In this document: piece after piece, positions 9,515 to 18,380 of the stretch
How the letters are laid out: every line of letters starts with the position of its first letter
How positions within the stretch are numbered: the stretch's first letter is position 1
Assembly (NCBI GenBank): GCA_030683155.1
Contig: JAUXMV010000058.1
Span: 62,001-126,000 of the forward strand
Reading direction: 5' to 3'
Source of the DNA: Bacteroidales bacterium
GTDB lineage: Bacteria; Bacteroidota; Bacteroidia; Bacteroidales; F082
DNA length: 64,000 nt
The notes under the pieces: model-generated
Seen by the model: the letters and a program-made list of their open reading frames with translations, nothing else
Database searches by the model: none
Told to the model about the DNA's origin: nothing
Translations under genes and position numbers: made by a program

Positions 9515-9528
9515 TCTTTTGGATACTG

Positions 9529-10740
9529 TTATAACTTTATCCAGCTAATGTACATAGCATGCGGACTAATGCCGGTCAACCAATCTTCAAGACCAGAACC
9601 ATCAAGGTTTGAACGTACTATTTTGCCATCGGGAGCGGAGTTGGAAATTTTATAAGCCCAAAGCAGTTTCTCGCGTTTGTGATCAATAGCAACGCCCCAG
9701 GTAGCTCTGCTGCCATAATCGCCGATTTTTACCAAAGATGAACCATCGAGATTACACATAAATATACCATTTTCGGTAACCGGTGAGGGCGTTGAGCCAT
9801 AAATAGCCATATATACTTTGCCCGTTTCAAAGTTCACCTCAATGGCTGTGCCGTCAATATCAAGCACATGTTCTGTGAGACCCGAACCATCCAGGTTTAC
9901 TGACCAATAACCACCTGTAAAGTCAGTTTTATCATTCACAAGATAAATCTTTCCGGTTTCGGGATTGTATTGCATGTCAATTGGATATTCTGGTCTTATT
10001 CCGGCTGTGTTAATAACCACCTCAGGCTGGCTTCCGTCGAAGTTACATTTATAAATTCCTCCGGGACGACCCCAATAAAGTTTGTCGCCAATTACCATAA
10101 GTGCTTCAGGAGAGTTAACGATTTCCTGTCCGGGGACAGAGGAGTCCAGAATTTTAACTGGATTTTTCCCATCCGCATCAAAGCGGTAAATAACACCTAA
10201 GTTATAATCCGAAACAAATACTTTGCGTGTTGCGGTATCCGCTGTAATTCCATAAGGACGGGAAAATGGCACCTGATCAAAATCTTGCACCAAAGGAACC
10301 CCATCGTTGATGATAACCAAATGCGCGCCACCACCTGTTGAGCTGCGCGATGTGTAATAAAGTACCTGAGTAAGTCCGGCATTTGGATCTTTTACATTAA
10401 CAGCTAAAGTTTTTGTTAAGGCATTGTAATGCAATTCATTCGCAGGTGTACATGTCAGTTTAACAGAATAAATGCCGGGAGTTTCAATCAGAATCACTGG
10501 GTTTTCATCTGTTGAAGTGATTCCATTTCCGAAATCCCAAAAGTATCCTTTGGCATTTAAAGACTTATTTGTTACTGTCAGCTCGCAGGGTGCGTTTCCA
10601 TTGTTGGAAAGCGTATAAGTGAAATCGGCTAAAGTGCTTGCAGCCGGATTTCCAAGTTCATATTTCTGACAGCCTGTAGGGCTAAATGCAACTGCTAACA
10701 GTAAAATCAGTGTGAAGAGTTTACTTTTCATTGTTCTCAT
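9529..10740 (-). CDS. PKD-domain lipoprotein with YWTD-like beta-propeller, SusCD-linked
   Basis: A 403-residue lipoprotein. A signal peptide with lipobox (FSPTGC) is followed by a PKD domain at about residues 38-115 (FWDFGNGITSTDENP). Six or so propeller blades follow, of the LDL-receptor YWTD/NHL type (repeats such as YWGRPGGIYKCNFDGS, YWSVNLDGSG, IVRSNLDGSG). It is the last gene of the SusC-SusD run, only 7 bases past SusD. In such loci the third lipoprotein is usually surface-exposed and helps bind substrate; here that would be a peptide (inference). An internal ATG at 10731 is an alternative start. Confidence 0.8.
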   Translation of the reverse strand: MRTMKSKLFTLILLLAVAFSPTGCQKYELGNPAASTLADFTYTLSNNGNAPCELTVTNKSLNAKGYFWDFGNGITSTDENPVILIETPGIYSVKLTCTPANELHYNALTKTLAVNVKDPNAGLTQVLYYTSRSSTGGGAHLVIINDGVPLVQDFDQVPFSRPYGITADTATRKVFVSDYNLGVIYRFDADGKNPVKILDSSVPGQEIVNSPEALMVIGDKLYWGRPGGIYKCNFDGSQPEVVINTAGIRPEYPIDMQYNPETGKIYLVNDKTDFTGGYWSVNLDGSGLTEHVLDIDGTAIEVNFETGKVYMAIYGSTPSPVTENGIFMCNLDGSSLVKIGDYGSRATWGVAIDHKREKLLWAYKISNSAPDGKIVRSNLDGSGLEDWLTGISPHAMYISWIKL

Positions 10741-10747
10741 TTTTTAA

Positions 10748-12088
10748 TCAATAACCCAGATTTTGTTTCATTTTTTTGTTGGTCTGCATTTCGCTGAGCG
10801 GGATTGGGAATAAAGTATAATTTTGATCAATTCCCAAAGCTTCAACTGCTCGGCTGGTTCGCACGAGATCTTGCCAACGCTGGCCTTCAAATGCGAATTC
10901 GAGTCGTCTTTCATTTTCAATTGCCAACTTCAGTGAGGCATATATATTCGCTTCAGTATCCAATAGCCCTGCTCGGTTTCTTATTGCATTGATATCACCC
11001 TGAATGGCAGCAATGTCACCATTGGTATATGCTAAAGCCTCTGCTCTGATAAGATATAATTCTGCCAGACGCAATACATAAACTCTGTCCGTTCCTCCGG
11101 CAACATCATTGTATTTCCGGCCATAGGCATTGTTTTTTTCATCAAAGCCGATAGTAGCCGCAAAACGCGCATCGTTTGCTCCAAAAGCAGCAATCAGTCC
11201 TGCTGAAGGGGCAACTTCATACCGTCCATTCAGATCACGTGAATAGTAGTACTGCGCTAATCGGTTAAAATTCTGAACATCATATACTACCTCGAAAAGA
11301 GATTCTGAAGAGTTTACTGTTGGTACGAATAAGGAACTGTAATTAACGGCTAGCGACAAAGTGGTGTTAGAGATCAGGTTTGTAGCAACTTCTATGGCTT
11401 TTTGTGCTGAAGATGCTGCCCCACTTTCGTGGTAATGGGCCAGATATACCCTTGCCAATAAAGCTTTTGCACTGTTTACGTTTGCACGGCCGGTAATATT
11501 GGCATTGGGTAGCAATCCAACCGCTGCTTCTAGATCGCTGATTGCGCTGCTATAGATATCGGTTTTACTGCTTTTTTCGATGTCGATATTACTTAGGTCA
11601 ACTGTTGGCTGAAGACGCAATGGCACACCGCCGAAATATGAAGACAGGTTGTAGTGTAAAAGCGCCCTTAAAAACAAAGCTTCTCCCGTTACTCCTTTTT
11701 TCCCATTTTCAGATTTGTAAGCAATTGATGGTAATTTAGATAGAATATTGTTTACACGATTAATGCCATCATAGGCAGCGCTCCACATTCCATCAATAAC
11801 GCCATTGTCAGCAGGGATTGGCTTGTTTTGAATCTGACCGTAAAGTTGTGTAGTGCCTGTCCAAACAAGATTATCAGCAGCGAGGTCTGATACAATTGCA
11901 AGGTTCCGGCCGTAAGTGCCAACATATTGTAATGCACTGTATGAGCCAATGATTGCTCTTTCGACTCCCGTACTGTCTTTCAGCGAAATATCACTTGAAA
12001 CGGAAGCAACAGGATTCACCTCGAGCATTTTATTGCAGGAAGCAAGAAAAACCGCAAAAGCGAGAATAATATATAATTGTCTTTTCAT
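10748..12088 (-). CDS. SusD/RagB-family outer-membrane lipoprotein
   Basis: A 446-residue nutrient-binding lipoprotein that pairs with the SusC transporter just upstream (19-base gap). It has a lipoprotein signal with lipobox (FLASCNK). It shows the SusD helical repeat fold signature: WSAAYDGINRVNNIL near residue 105, LRALLHYNLSSYFGGVPL near residue 140, and the C-terminal RAEALAYTNGD, INAIRNRAGL, ENERRLEFAFEGQRWQDLVR. It belongs to the same cluster as two cyanophycinases, so the bound ligand is probably a peptide and not a glycan (inference from context). Confidence 0.95.
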   Translation of the reverse strand: MKRQLYIILAFAVFLASCNKMLEVNPVASVSSDISLKDSTGVERAIIGSYSALQYVGTYGRNLAIVSDLAADNLVWTGTTQLYGQIQNKPIPADNGVIDGMWSAAYDGINRVNNILSKLPSIAYKSENGKKGVTGEALFLRALLHYNLSSYFGGVPLRLQPTVDLSNIDIEKSSKTDIYSSAISDLEAAVGLLPNANITGRANVNSAKALLARVYLAHYHESGAASSAQKAIEVATNLISNTTLSLAVNYSSLFVPTVNSSESLFEVVYDVQNFNRLAQYYYSRDLNGRYEVAPSAGLIAAFGANDARFAATIGFDEKNNAYGRKYNDVAGGTDRVYVLRLAELYLIRAEALAYTNGDIAAIQGDINAIRNRAGLLDTEANIYASLKLAIENERRLEFAFEGQRWQDLVRTSRAVEALGIDQNYTLFPIPLSEMQTNKKMKQNLGY

Positions 12089-12107
12089 GTTTTTAAATTT
12101 TTTCGTG

Positions 12108-15014
12108 TTAAAGTGCGATATTTAAACCCATCATAAATACCCGTGATTGCGGATAGGTGAAAAAGTCAGTTCCCATAACAACATTGTCGTTACTGTAATA
12201 ATTTACCTCAGGATCCATCCCTGAATAGGAAGTGAAAGTAAACAGGTTTTGTCCTGATAGATAAATTCTTAGGTTTTTAATGCCAACAGGTTTGAGCATT
12301 TTCTGAGGGAAGTTGTATGCGAAAGTAACATTCTTAATACGCATAAATGAGCCGTTTTCAATAAACCGTGATGACTTGTAAGTATCGCCAGCTTTTGGAA
12401 TATCTGTGATATCACCCGGCTGTTTCCATCTGCGCAACATATTGGTGGTTTGATTGTCTTCGCCAACAGCCGACTCAAGGTAAATACGTGTTCCGTTAAA
12501 TACATCATTGCCATAAACTCCATGAAGGAAGAATGAGAAATCAAAATTCTTATAACTGAACGAATTGGTAAGCCCCAGTATAAAATCAGGATTTGGGTTA
12601 CCAATCTTTTTTCTGTCTTCTGCAGTGATAGCGCCATCTTTATTGATGTCTTCATAGACAAGTTTTCCTGTTGTGGGGTCAACTCCCAAACAATTGTAGC
12701 CAAAGAAAATGCCGATTGGTTCGCCTTCCTGAACACGGTTTCCACCTCGTCCCTGATCATCAATAGGCTGGCCTTCATAAAGTTTTAATACTTTATTGCG
12801 ATTGGCTGCAAAGTTGAAAGAAGTATTCCAAGTAAATGCTTTTTTGATGTTTTCGGTGTTGAGCACCAATTCAATTCCCTTGTTTTCGAGCTCACCAATA
12901 TTAGAGGTGATTGCGGAAAAACCTGTAGATGGAGGTAAAGGGCGGCGGAGTAACAGATCGCGGGTGTGGTTATAATACACATCTGCAACAAGACTGATTC
13001 TGTTTTCAAACAAAGCAAGATCGAGACCAAAACCTGTTTGTAATGTTGTTTCCCAGCGAAGGTCAGGGTTTGGCAACTGAATGGGCGCAATACCAGGTCG
13101 TTGTGTGTAATTAAAGCCGCCTCCATACAGTCCGAGCGAAGCAAAGTCACCGATGCCGTCATTTCCTGTTAAACCGATGCTTGTGCGAAGTTTTAATTCG
13201 CTTATGGCATTGTATTGCTTTATAAAGGACTCCTCATTCATGCGCCAGGCAAAAGAAGCGGCAGGAAAATATCCATAGCGGTTATTCTTACCAAATTTTG
13301 AAGATCCATCGGCGCGGGCTGTAAGCGTAAAAATGTATTTGTACTTGTAATTGTATTTAAACTGCCCGAAATATGAATTCATACCTCTGTCGAGAGCATA
13401 TGCTGAAGCGGCTCGAATAGTTCCGGCTGAGGTAATGTATTGGAAGTTTTCATTTGGAAAATCAATCGCTTCAATATAGGTGTTGCGTCGCGCATATTTC
13501 TCAAGACTAAAACCTGCAAGGGCTTCAAAATGATGCGTTTTTTCGATTGATTTCATGTATTGCAACACATTGTTACCAACGAGATTGCTGACATAAGTAG
13601 TGCCTTCGATACCAAGTCCGTTGTACTTAAGTCCTTGAGCAGTAGTGATAGGGTCGTATTCGTGCTCACGCAGAACGTATTGATCGGCCGCCCATTTACT
13701 TGAAAAACTGAAACCATCCAAAAATTTGTATTCAAGATAAATGTTTCCGTTGTTACGATTTGTAAAAGCCTCATTCACTGTTTCATTGATGATGGCAATA
13801 GGGTTGGCATATGGCCCGGCTTCATTATAACTGCCATCTGAATTGTAAACGGGATATATGGCAGGAATCGACAAGGCATTTGGAAGCGGTCCATATAGCG
13901 TTTGGTCTCCTTCAACACGATCGTTTTTGGAATAACTCATAGAAATGCCGCCACCAATGGATAAATTGTCAAGCAATTTGTGATCCACATTCATACGTGC
14001 ACTGTAGCGATCGAAACGGGTTGCTTTTACTGTTCCATCCTGACTGTAGTAATTTCCCGAAATAAAAAGTCTCGTTTTATCATTTCCACTGCTAACAGAG
14101 ATCTCGGTATTTGATGTTGGCGCTGTCTGAAGAATCTCTTTCATCCAGTCTGTATCAATTCCCTGCACATTTGTTCCTTTGTAATCGTTCCATTGTGCAG
14201 CATTCATCAATTCGGGGAGTCTTTCCTTTGGTAAGTTTTGAAACCCAAAAGAAGTATTCACATTGACGCTGGTTTTTTGGAAGCTTCCTTTTTTTGTAGT
14301 GATCAAAATAACACCATTGGAAGCACGTGAACCGTAGATAGCAGTTGCAGACGCGTCTTTCAAAATGGTAAATGATTCAATATCATTGGGGTTGATGTCA
14401 GAAAGCGCATCAATTTCCTGACCGCTGTATCCAATCTGACCAAAACTGCCGGTTAGAATCGGAACGCCATCAACAACAATCAAGGGCTGATTGCTTGCAT
14501 TGATTGAGCTTCCGCCTCTGAGCTTAATAGAGTTCTGGCCTCCCGGAGTTCCTGAGTTGATGTTGATAGAAACACCGGCAGCCTTGCCTTGAAGAACCCC
14601 TTCGATAGTACGAAGTGATACATCTTTGATGGCCTCTTCCTGCACAACACCAACAGATCCTGAAATCAATTTTTTACTCGAAGTGCTATAGCCAACTACA
14701 ACAACTTCTCCAAGATCAATCTTGGCTTCCTCCATTATGAGATTGATTAATAACCGCCCATTAACAGGAACCTCAGCTTTTTTCATGCCTACATAGCTAA
14801 AAACCAGTACCGCATCCGAAGCAGCCTCAATTTTGTAGACTCCGTCAAGATCGGTTGTAGCTCCAATTATTGTACCTTTTACCTGAACCGTAACACCCGG
14901 AATGGGTGTTTTGTCAGAAGCTGAAATCACCGTTCCTGATATAGGGATGGTTTGCGCAAAGAGCGACCCTATAAACAAATTCAGTAACAGGCTTAACAGA
15001 ACTTTTTTCTTCAT
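12108..15014 (-). CDS. SusC/RagA-family TonB-dependent transporter
   Basis: A 968-residue outer-membrane channel. In order it has a signal peptide (residues 1-20), a carboxypeptidase-D regulatory-like domain (ISGTVISASDKTPIPGVTV, about 25-105), a plug domain (LQGKAAGVSININSG, LRGGSSINASNQPLIVVDGV, about 115-230) and a long beta-barrel ending in RVFMMGLNIAL with a terminal hydrophobic residue. No sigma-interacting STN domain is visible. It imports ligand captured by SusD using TonB energy. It lies between cyanophycinase (27 bases upstream) and SusD, which points to oligopeptide import. Confidence 0.95.
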   Translation of the reverse strand: MKKKVLLSLLLNLFIGSLFAQTIPISGTVISASDKTPIPGVTVQVKGTIIGATTDLDGVYKIEAASDAVLVFSYVGMKKAEVPVNGRLLINLIMEEAKIDLGEVVVVGYSTSSKKLISGSVGVVQEEAIKDVSLRTIEGVLQGKAAGVSININSGTPGGQNSIKLRGGSSINASNQPLIVVDGVPILTGSFGQIGYSGQEIDALSDINPNDIESFTILKDASATAIYGSRASNGVILITTKKGSFQKTSVNVNTSFGFQNLPKERLPELMNAAQWNDYKGTNVQGIDTDWMKEILQTAPTSNTEISVSSGNDKTRLFISGNYYSQDGTVKATRFDRYSARMNVDHKLLDNLSIGGGISMSYSKNDRVEGDQTLYGPLPNALSIPAIYPVYNSDGSYNEAGPYANPIAIINETVNEAFTNRNNGNIYLEYKFLDGFSFSSKWAADQYVLREHEYDPITTAQGLKYNGLGIEGTTYVSNLVGNNVLQYMKSIEKTHHFEALAGFSLEKYARRNTYIEAIDFPNENFQYITSAGTIRAASAYALDRGMNSYFGQFKYNYKYKYIFTLTARADGSSKFGKNNRYGYFPAASFAWRMNEESFIKQYNAISELKLRTSIGLTGNDGIGDFASLGLYGGGFNYTQRPGIAPIQLPNPDLRWETTLQTGFGLDLALFENRISLVADVYYNHTRDLLLRRPLPPSTGFSAITSNIGELENKGIELVLNTENIKKAFTWNTSFNFAANRNKVLKLYEGQPIDDQGRGGNRVQEGEPIGIFFGYNCLGVDPTTGKLVYEDINKDGAITAEDRKKIGNPNPDFILGLTNSFSYKNFDFSFFLHGVYGNDVFNGTRIYLESAVGEDNQTTNMLRRWKQPGDITDIPKAGDTYKSSRFIENGSFMRIKNVTFAYNFPQKMLKPVGIKNLRIYLSGQNLFTFTSYSGMDPEVNYYSNDNVVMGTDFFTYPQSRVFMMGLNIAL

Positions 15015-15041
15015 TTTGTTCTCTTTTAATTGTTATAATGA

Positions 15042-16316
15042 TTAAAACTGTTTTTCTGTATCGATTTTAATAAGTACAGGTTTGATATCCATGCTTATAT
15101 CAACGATTGTATAACTGTCTTTTTTGCCGGCTTTCTCCGATATATAGCCCTTGCTGCTAATGTTTTTACTTAATCGAACATGAAATGCTTTTCCATCTTC
15201 AAAAAAGTTCAGGCTTTCAACTGCATTCAATCCTTTGTTATCCATCAAATGTTTGGTCAGCAGATTGTGAAAACCAAAGCTGCCTGATGAAAACATGCCG
15301 CCGGGAATAGGATTGCTGGTGTTATAATTCTCATCCTTGTTGATTAATTTTTTGCCCTCAGCAGGGACTATCTCTCCCGTTAAAAGATGAAAGGCATCAC
15401 CATTTTCAAGGTAATGGATTCGCAGGTTTTCTGTGCTGTTAAATGAACCGGTTTGATTGTTTACAGCCACAGAGGCATCAAGAATTGTCAGGCCGGCTGT
15501 GCCTGCTACTTTAATCAGGTTTTCTTTTGCGTAGAAAACGAGGGCAGTATTTTCATCAATGCCAAATGCAAGTTGTTGTTTTGTATGCAGCATGGCTGTA
15601 ATAAGTCGGCCGGTTCTTGATCTTGCATGAAAATGCTGATCTACAATTCCAGGTGAAAAGAACCCTAACCCGGTTGTTAGCAAAACGCCTTCATGATCAG
15701 GTAAATCTTCGCCGGCTGCACTTGTAGCCACTCCATGAACGAGGGCTCCCATACTCGATCCGCTGCCAATCATTGGATTGCTCATGATTGCTGCACCCGC
15801 ACTTGTTCCTCCTACAACTCCTCCCGATTCAAAAACTTCCCAAACTGCTTCCAGCACTGGTGTCCGGCTACCATCAGGCCGGAGCAGGGTTTTGATTATT
15901 CTTAACTGGTCGCCGCCCGAAAACCATACACAAGTGCTGTTTTTTACAATTTCTGCTAATTGCAGGTCGTTTCCATTGTTGATCCATTCTGCTTCATCGA
16001 CAAGCGTAGTGCTGTCATCATCAACCATAGCAATCGGAATCAAATGGATGTTCTCAGGTTTAACGCCATAACGTATCAATGCCATTCTGAAGTTGGCAAA
16101 TGTTTGCGCTGCAACGCCACTTGCAGCCGGAATGACAGAGACAATTGTTTTTTCGCTTCCTCCGGAAAGACGAACCAATTCATTAAAAATGTATGCGTTA
16201 TCGTTTTCCAGACCACCACCTACAATCAAAAGATTCCCCTGTGAATGCAGCGGATTGAAAGATCCTAAAAACAAACAAAAAATCAGAAATAAAAAACAAT
16301 GTGGAAAGAGCCTCAT
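15042..16316 (-). CDS. Exported cyanophycinase (peptidase family S51)
   Basis: Cyanophycinase cleaves multi-L-arginyl-poly-L-aspartate to beta-Asp-Arg dipeptides. The protein (424 residues from this start) has a signal peptide (MRLFPHCFLFLIFCLFLGSF...HSQG). It carries the family landmarks LLIVGGG, FSGGDQ (residues 133-138) and the nucleophile motif GGTSAGA with Ser172, plus QHFHARSRTGRL. The start was set at the ATG at 16316, where the signal peptide begins, and not at the in-frame 16352 start, which would overlap the upstream gene. About 130 extra C-terminal residues are unassigned. It sits 13 bases after the paralogous gene and 27 before SusC. Other beta-aspartyl peptides are possible substrates. 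Confidence 0.9.
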   Translation of the reverse strand: MRLFPHCFLFLIFCLFLGSFNPLHSQGNLLIVGGGLENDNAYIFNELVRLSGGSEKTIVSVIPAASGVAAQTFANFRMALIRYGVKPENIHLIPIAMVDDDSTTLVDEAEWINNGNDLQLAEIVKNSTCVWFSGGDQLRIIKTLLRPDGSRTPVLEAVWEVFESGGVVGGTSAGAAIMSNPMIGSGSSMGALVHGVATSAAGEDLPDHEGVLLTTGLGFFSPGIVDQHFHARSRTGRLITAMLHTKQQLAFGIDENTALVFYAKENLIKVAGTAGLTILDASVAVNNQTGSFNSTENLRIHYLENGDAFHLLTGEIVPAEGKKLINKDENYNTSNPIPGGMFSSGSFGFHNLLTKHLMDNKGLNAVESLNFFEDGKAFHVRLSKNISSKGYISEKAGKKDSYTIVDISMDIKPVLIKIDTEKQF

Positions 16317-16329
16317 AAAAGTGAAAATT

Positions 16330-18291
16330 TCAATATCTGATAAATTTACCAAACAAGTAATCGTTTGATTTAATATTCTTTACGCGAATTATATAAACGC
16401 CCGATGCTAACCTGTCTGTGATTATGTTCACCTCACTGCTGAAGGAATTTCCTCGTTTTATTACTGACCCGGTGCTGCTTAAAATTTCCCAGTCAAAAGT
16501 TTGAAAAGGACATTGAAATCTCAGCTGGTTTTTTACAGGATTAGTCAAAACAGCAATTTTAGGAGCACTTCCTTGTTCATTTATTGATGTAGTATTTGTG
16601 TTGCCCATCTCATAAGGAGTCGTGTAATCAATCAACGAAAGCGTTAATTGCTCGAAGCCGGCTTCCATGCGTGGCGCTGCGGAACTGCTTCCAGTGCCGG
16701 TTTGTGTTGCAAATCCTGCTTTACCGCCTTCATTGCGCAAAATCATGATGGGAGCAGCGCCATAACCTGTCATTGTCGTTTTGCCCGCTTCAGGCTTCAC
16801 TTTCATAAAGTTTTTATTGGTAAGCCAGATGCCGTATTTCAAAGTGTCGCGAGCCATGGCGTAAGGCACAGCTGTGGCGCTGTTTTCATACATGTTGCTG
16901 TTAAAAAATGTATTTGGCATTATCATGCTATGCTCTAACAACGACAAGCCTTTGCTAAAGGTAAGTTCACCATAGTAAGAAGCGTATGTTGTATAATAGT
17001 TTTCAACAACTGTTTTGCCTGCATACCGGGCATCATCGCCGGCAAATGCGGATATAATACCATTGGTGAGAACTCGTGATTTCAATAAATTACCATTTCC
17101 GGTTTCCAAAAACTGATTGAAGACGCTGGTTTCATTTGAAATAAAAAGAATTTTATTCGATGACTGAATTTTTTCAGCCAAAATAACATCTGAACCTGCT
17201 GCATTATTAATAACGAAGATATCTGCCGAGCCGGCTCCTTGGCCTAATAGATAGTTTTTGAAGCTTAATGACAAAGCCTCATTTCCCGTAAGAATCAGAA
17301 TCGGGTCAGAAGATTGTCCGTTATTCGTAACTAGTTCAGTCAGCATCAACTGATTTGCAGATAATGTATTTCCCCCACTGGCTAATATGGTATAGTTGCC
17401 GGTTTCTTCGAGTTCTGAAGTATTCAGCAATAAGTTATGTGTTGGCATTGTAAACAGCTTTGTATTGAAATCAAAGGTGCATCCCTGAATAAGTTGCGTA
17501 ACCTTGATTGCTTCGGTTAACAATTTTGTTCCGTTAAGCTGAAACGGGCTTTCCATGGTGTAAATGTTTGCGCAACCAGTGCCGTAAACAGTACCAAGTT
17601 TGTTTTCATCAACTGTCATGCAGGTCATATCATCAATCCCCAGCCCAGTTAACGCGACTCCCTGATGCTGATGGTAGTTGGCCATAAACCCGGCAAGTCT
17701 TCCAAAACGTGCTCTCTCAGAAAAATGCGTATCGAAAAGATATCCCGGAAAGAAGTCAAAGAAATCATTGGCTAATTTCATATAAACGTTGCTGGGGTTT
17801 TCGATTGCCTCGTAGGGATAGACAGTGCCATTTTCGGCAGTGAAAATTACTGAAGAAAGGATGTGCATTCCAGCAGAGGTGCCAGCAAGTGTTCCCCCGT
17901 TTTCGTAAATATATTGAGCAGCTTGCTGAAGCCTTGTGTTTTTGTAGTATTGATAATAATTAAACTGATCGCCTCCTCGAAAAAAAATCATCTGATACGT
18001 CAGCAGGGAGTCGTAAAGTATCTGACTGTCGGCACTTTCGCGACTGGCAACAGCAAATTCTTTGGCAAAAGAAGCGCCACAGTATTGCGTCAGATAACTG
18101 GCCAGCGATCCTGTTGAAGTGCCAATCACCGCAACCCTTTTTCCTTCCGCTGCCCATCGGTAAGCTGGCACACTCCAGCCTGATGCAGCGTTTTTTTCTG
18201 AGCCTCCGCCAACCAAAAGCATACGGCCGTTCTGGCTAAAACCAATTTGAATATTTAAGATGAATACCAGGATAAACAGGGCTAATCTCAT
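16330..18291 (-). CDS. Cyanophycinase-like protein with type IX secretion tail
   Basis: A 653-residue protein, first gene of the SusCD operon. A signal peptide (MRLALFILVFILNIQIGFSQ) is followed by an S51 cyanophycinase-like domain (MLLVGGG, FFRGGDQF at about 103-110, LAGTSAGM with nucleophile Ser139, DTHFSERARFGRL). A second region of about 250 residues follows (from GNYTILASGG) with another partly similar alpha/beta pattern. The end is a T9SS type A sorting domain (LTNPVKNQLRFQCP...SGVYIIRV...GKFIRY). It is predicted to act at the cell surface, making the first cuts in an insoluble polymer before SusCD uptake. The two-enzyme division of labour is inference. Confidence 0.85.
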   Translation of the reverse strand: MRLALFILVFILNIQIGFSQNGRMLLVGGGSEKNAASGWSVPAYRWAAEGKRVAVIGTSTGSLASYLTQYCGASFAKEFAVASRESADSQILYDSLLTYQMIFFRGGDQFNYYQYYKNTRLQQAAQYIYENGGTLAGTSAGMHILSSVIFTAENGTVYPYEAIENPSNVYMKLANDFFDFFPGYLFDTHFSERARFGRLAGFMANYHQHQGVALTGLGIDDMTCMTVDENKLGTVYGTGCANIYTMESPFQLNGTKLLTEAIKVTQLIQGCTFDFNTKLFTMPTHNLLLNTSELEETGNYTILASGGNTLSANQLMLTELVTNNGQSSDPILILTGNEALSLSFKNYLLGQGAGSADIFVINNAAGSDVILAEKIQSSNKILFISNETSVFNQFLETGNGNLLKSRVLTNGIISAFAGDDARYAGKTVVENYYTTYASYYGELTFSKGLSLLEHSMIMPNTFFNSNMYENSATAVPYAMARDTLKYGIWLTNKNFMKVKPEAGKTTMTGYGAAPIMILRNEGGKAGFATQTGTGSSSAAPRMEAGFEQLTLSLIDYTTPYEMGNTNTTSINEQGSAPKIAVLTNPVKNQLRFQCPFQTFDWEILSSTGSVIKRGNSFSSEVNIITDRLASGVYIIRVKNIKSNDYLFGKFIRY

Positions 18292-18348
18292 AAAAGATAT
18301 CTTTATTAATAAGCGAAATTAACAAAAATTAAGCATTGAAAAAATGAA

Positions 18349-18356
18349 TATTTTTG
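18349..18356 (+). promoter_or_regulatory. -7 promoter element of iadA
   Basis: TATTTTTG matches TAnnTTTG and lies 25 bases before the ATG at 18381. It overlaps the in-frame TTG at 18354, which argues against that codon being the start. No clear -33 element was seen. Confidence 0.45.
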
Positions 18357-18380
18357 AGGAAATTTTTTGAACACCCTATT

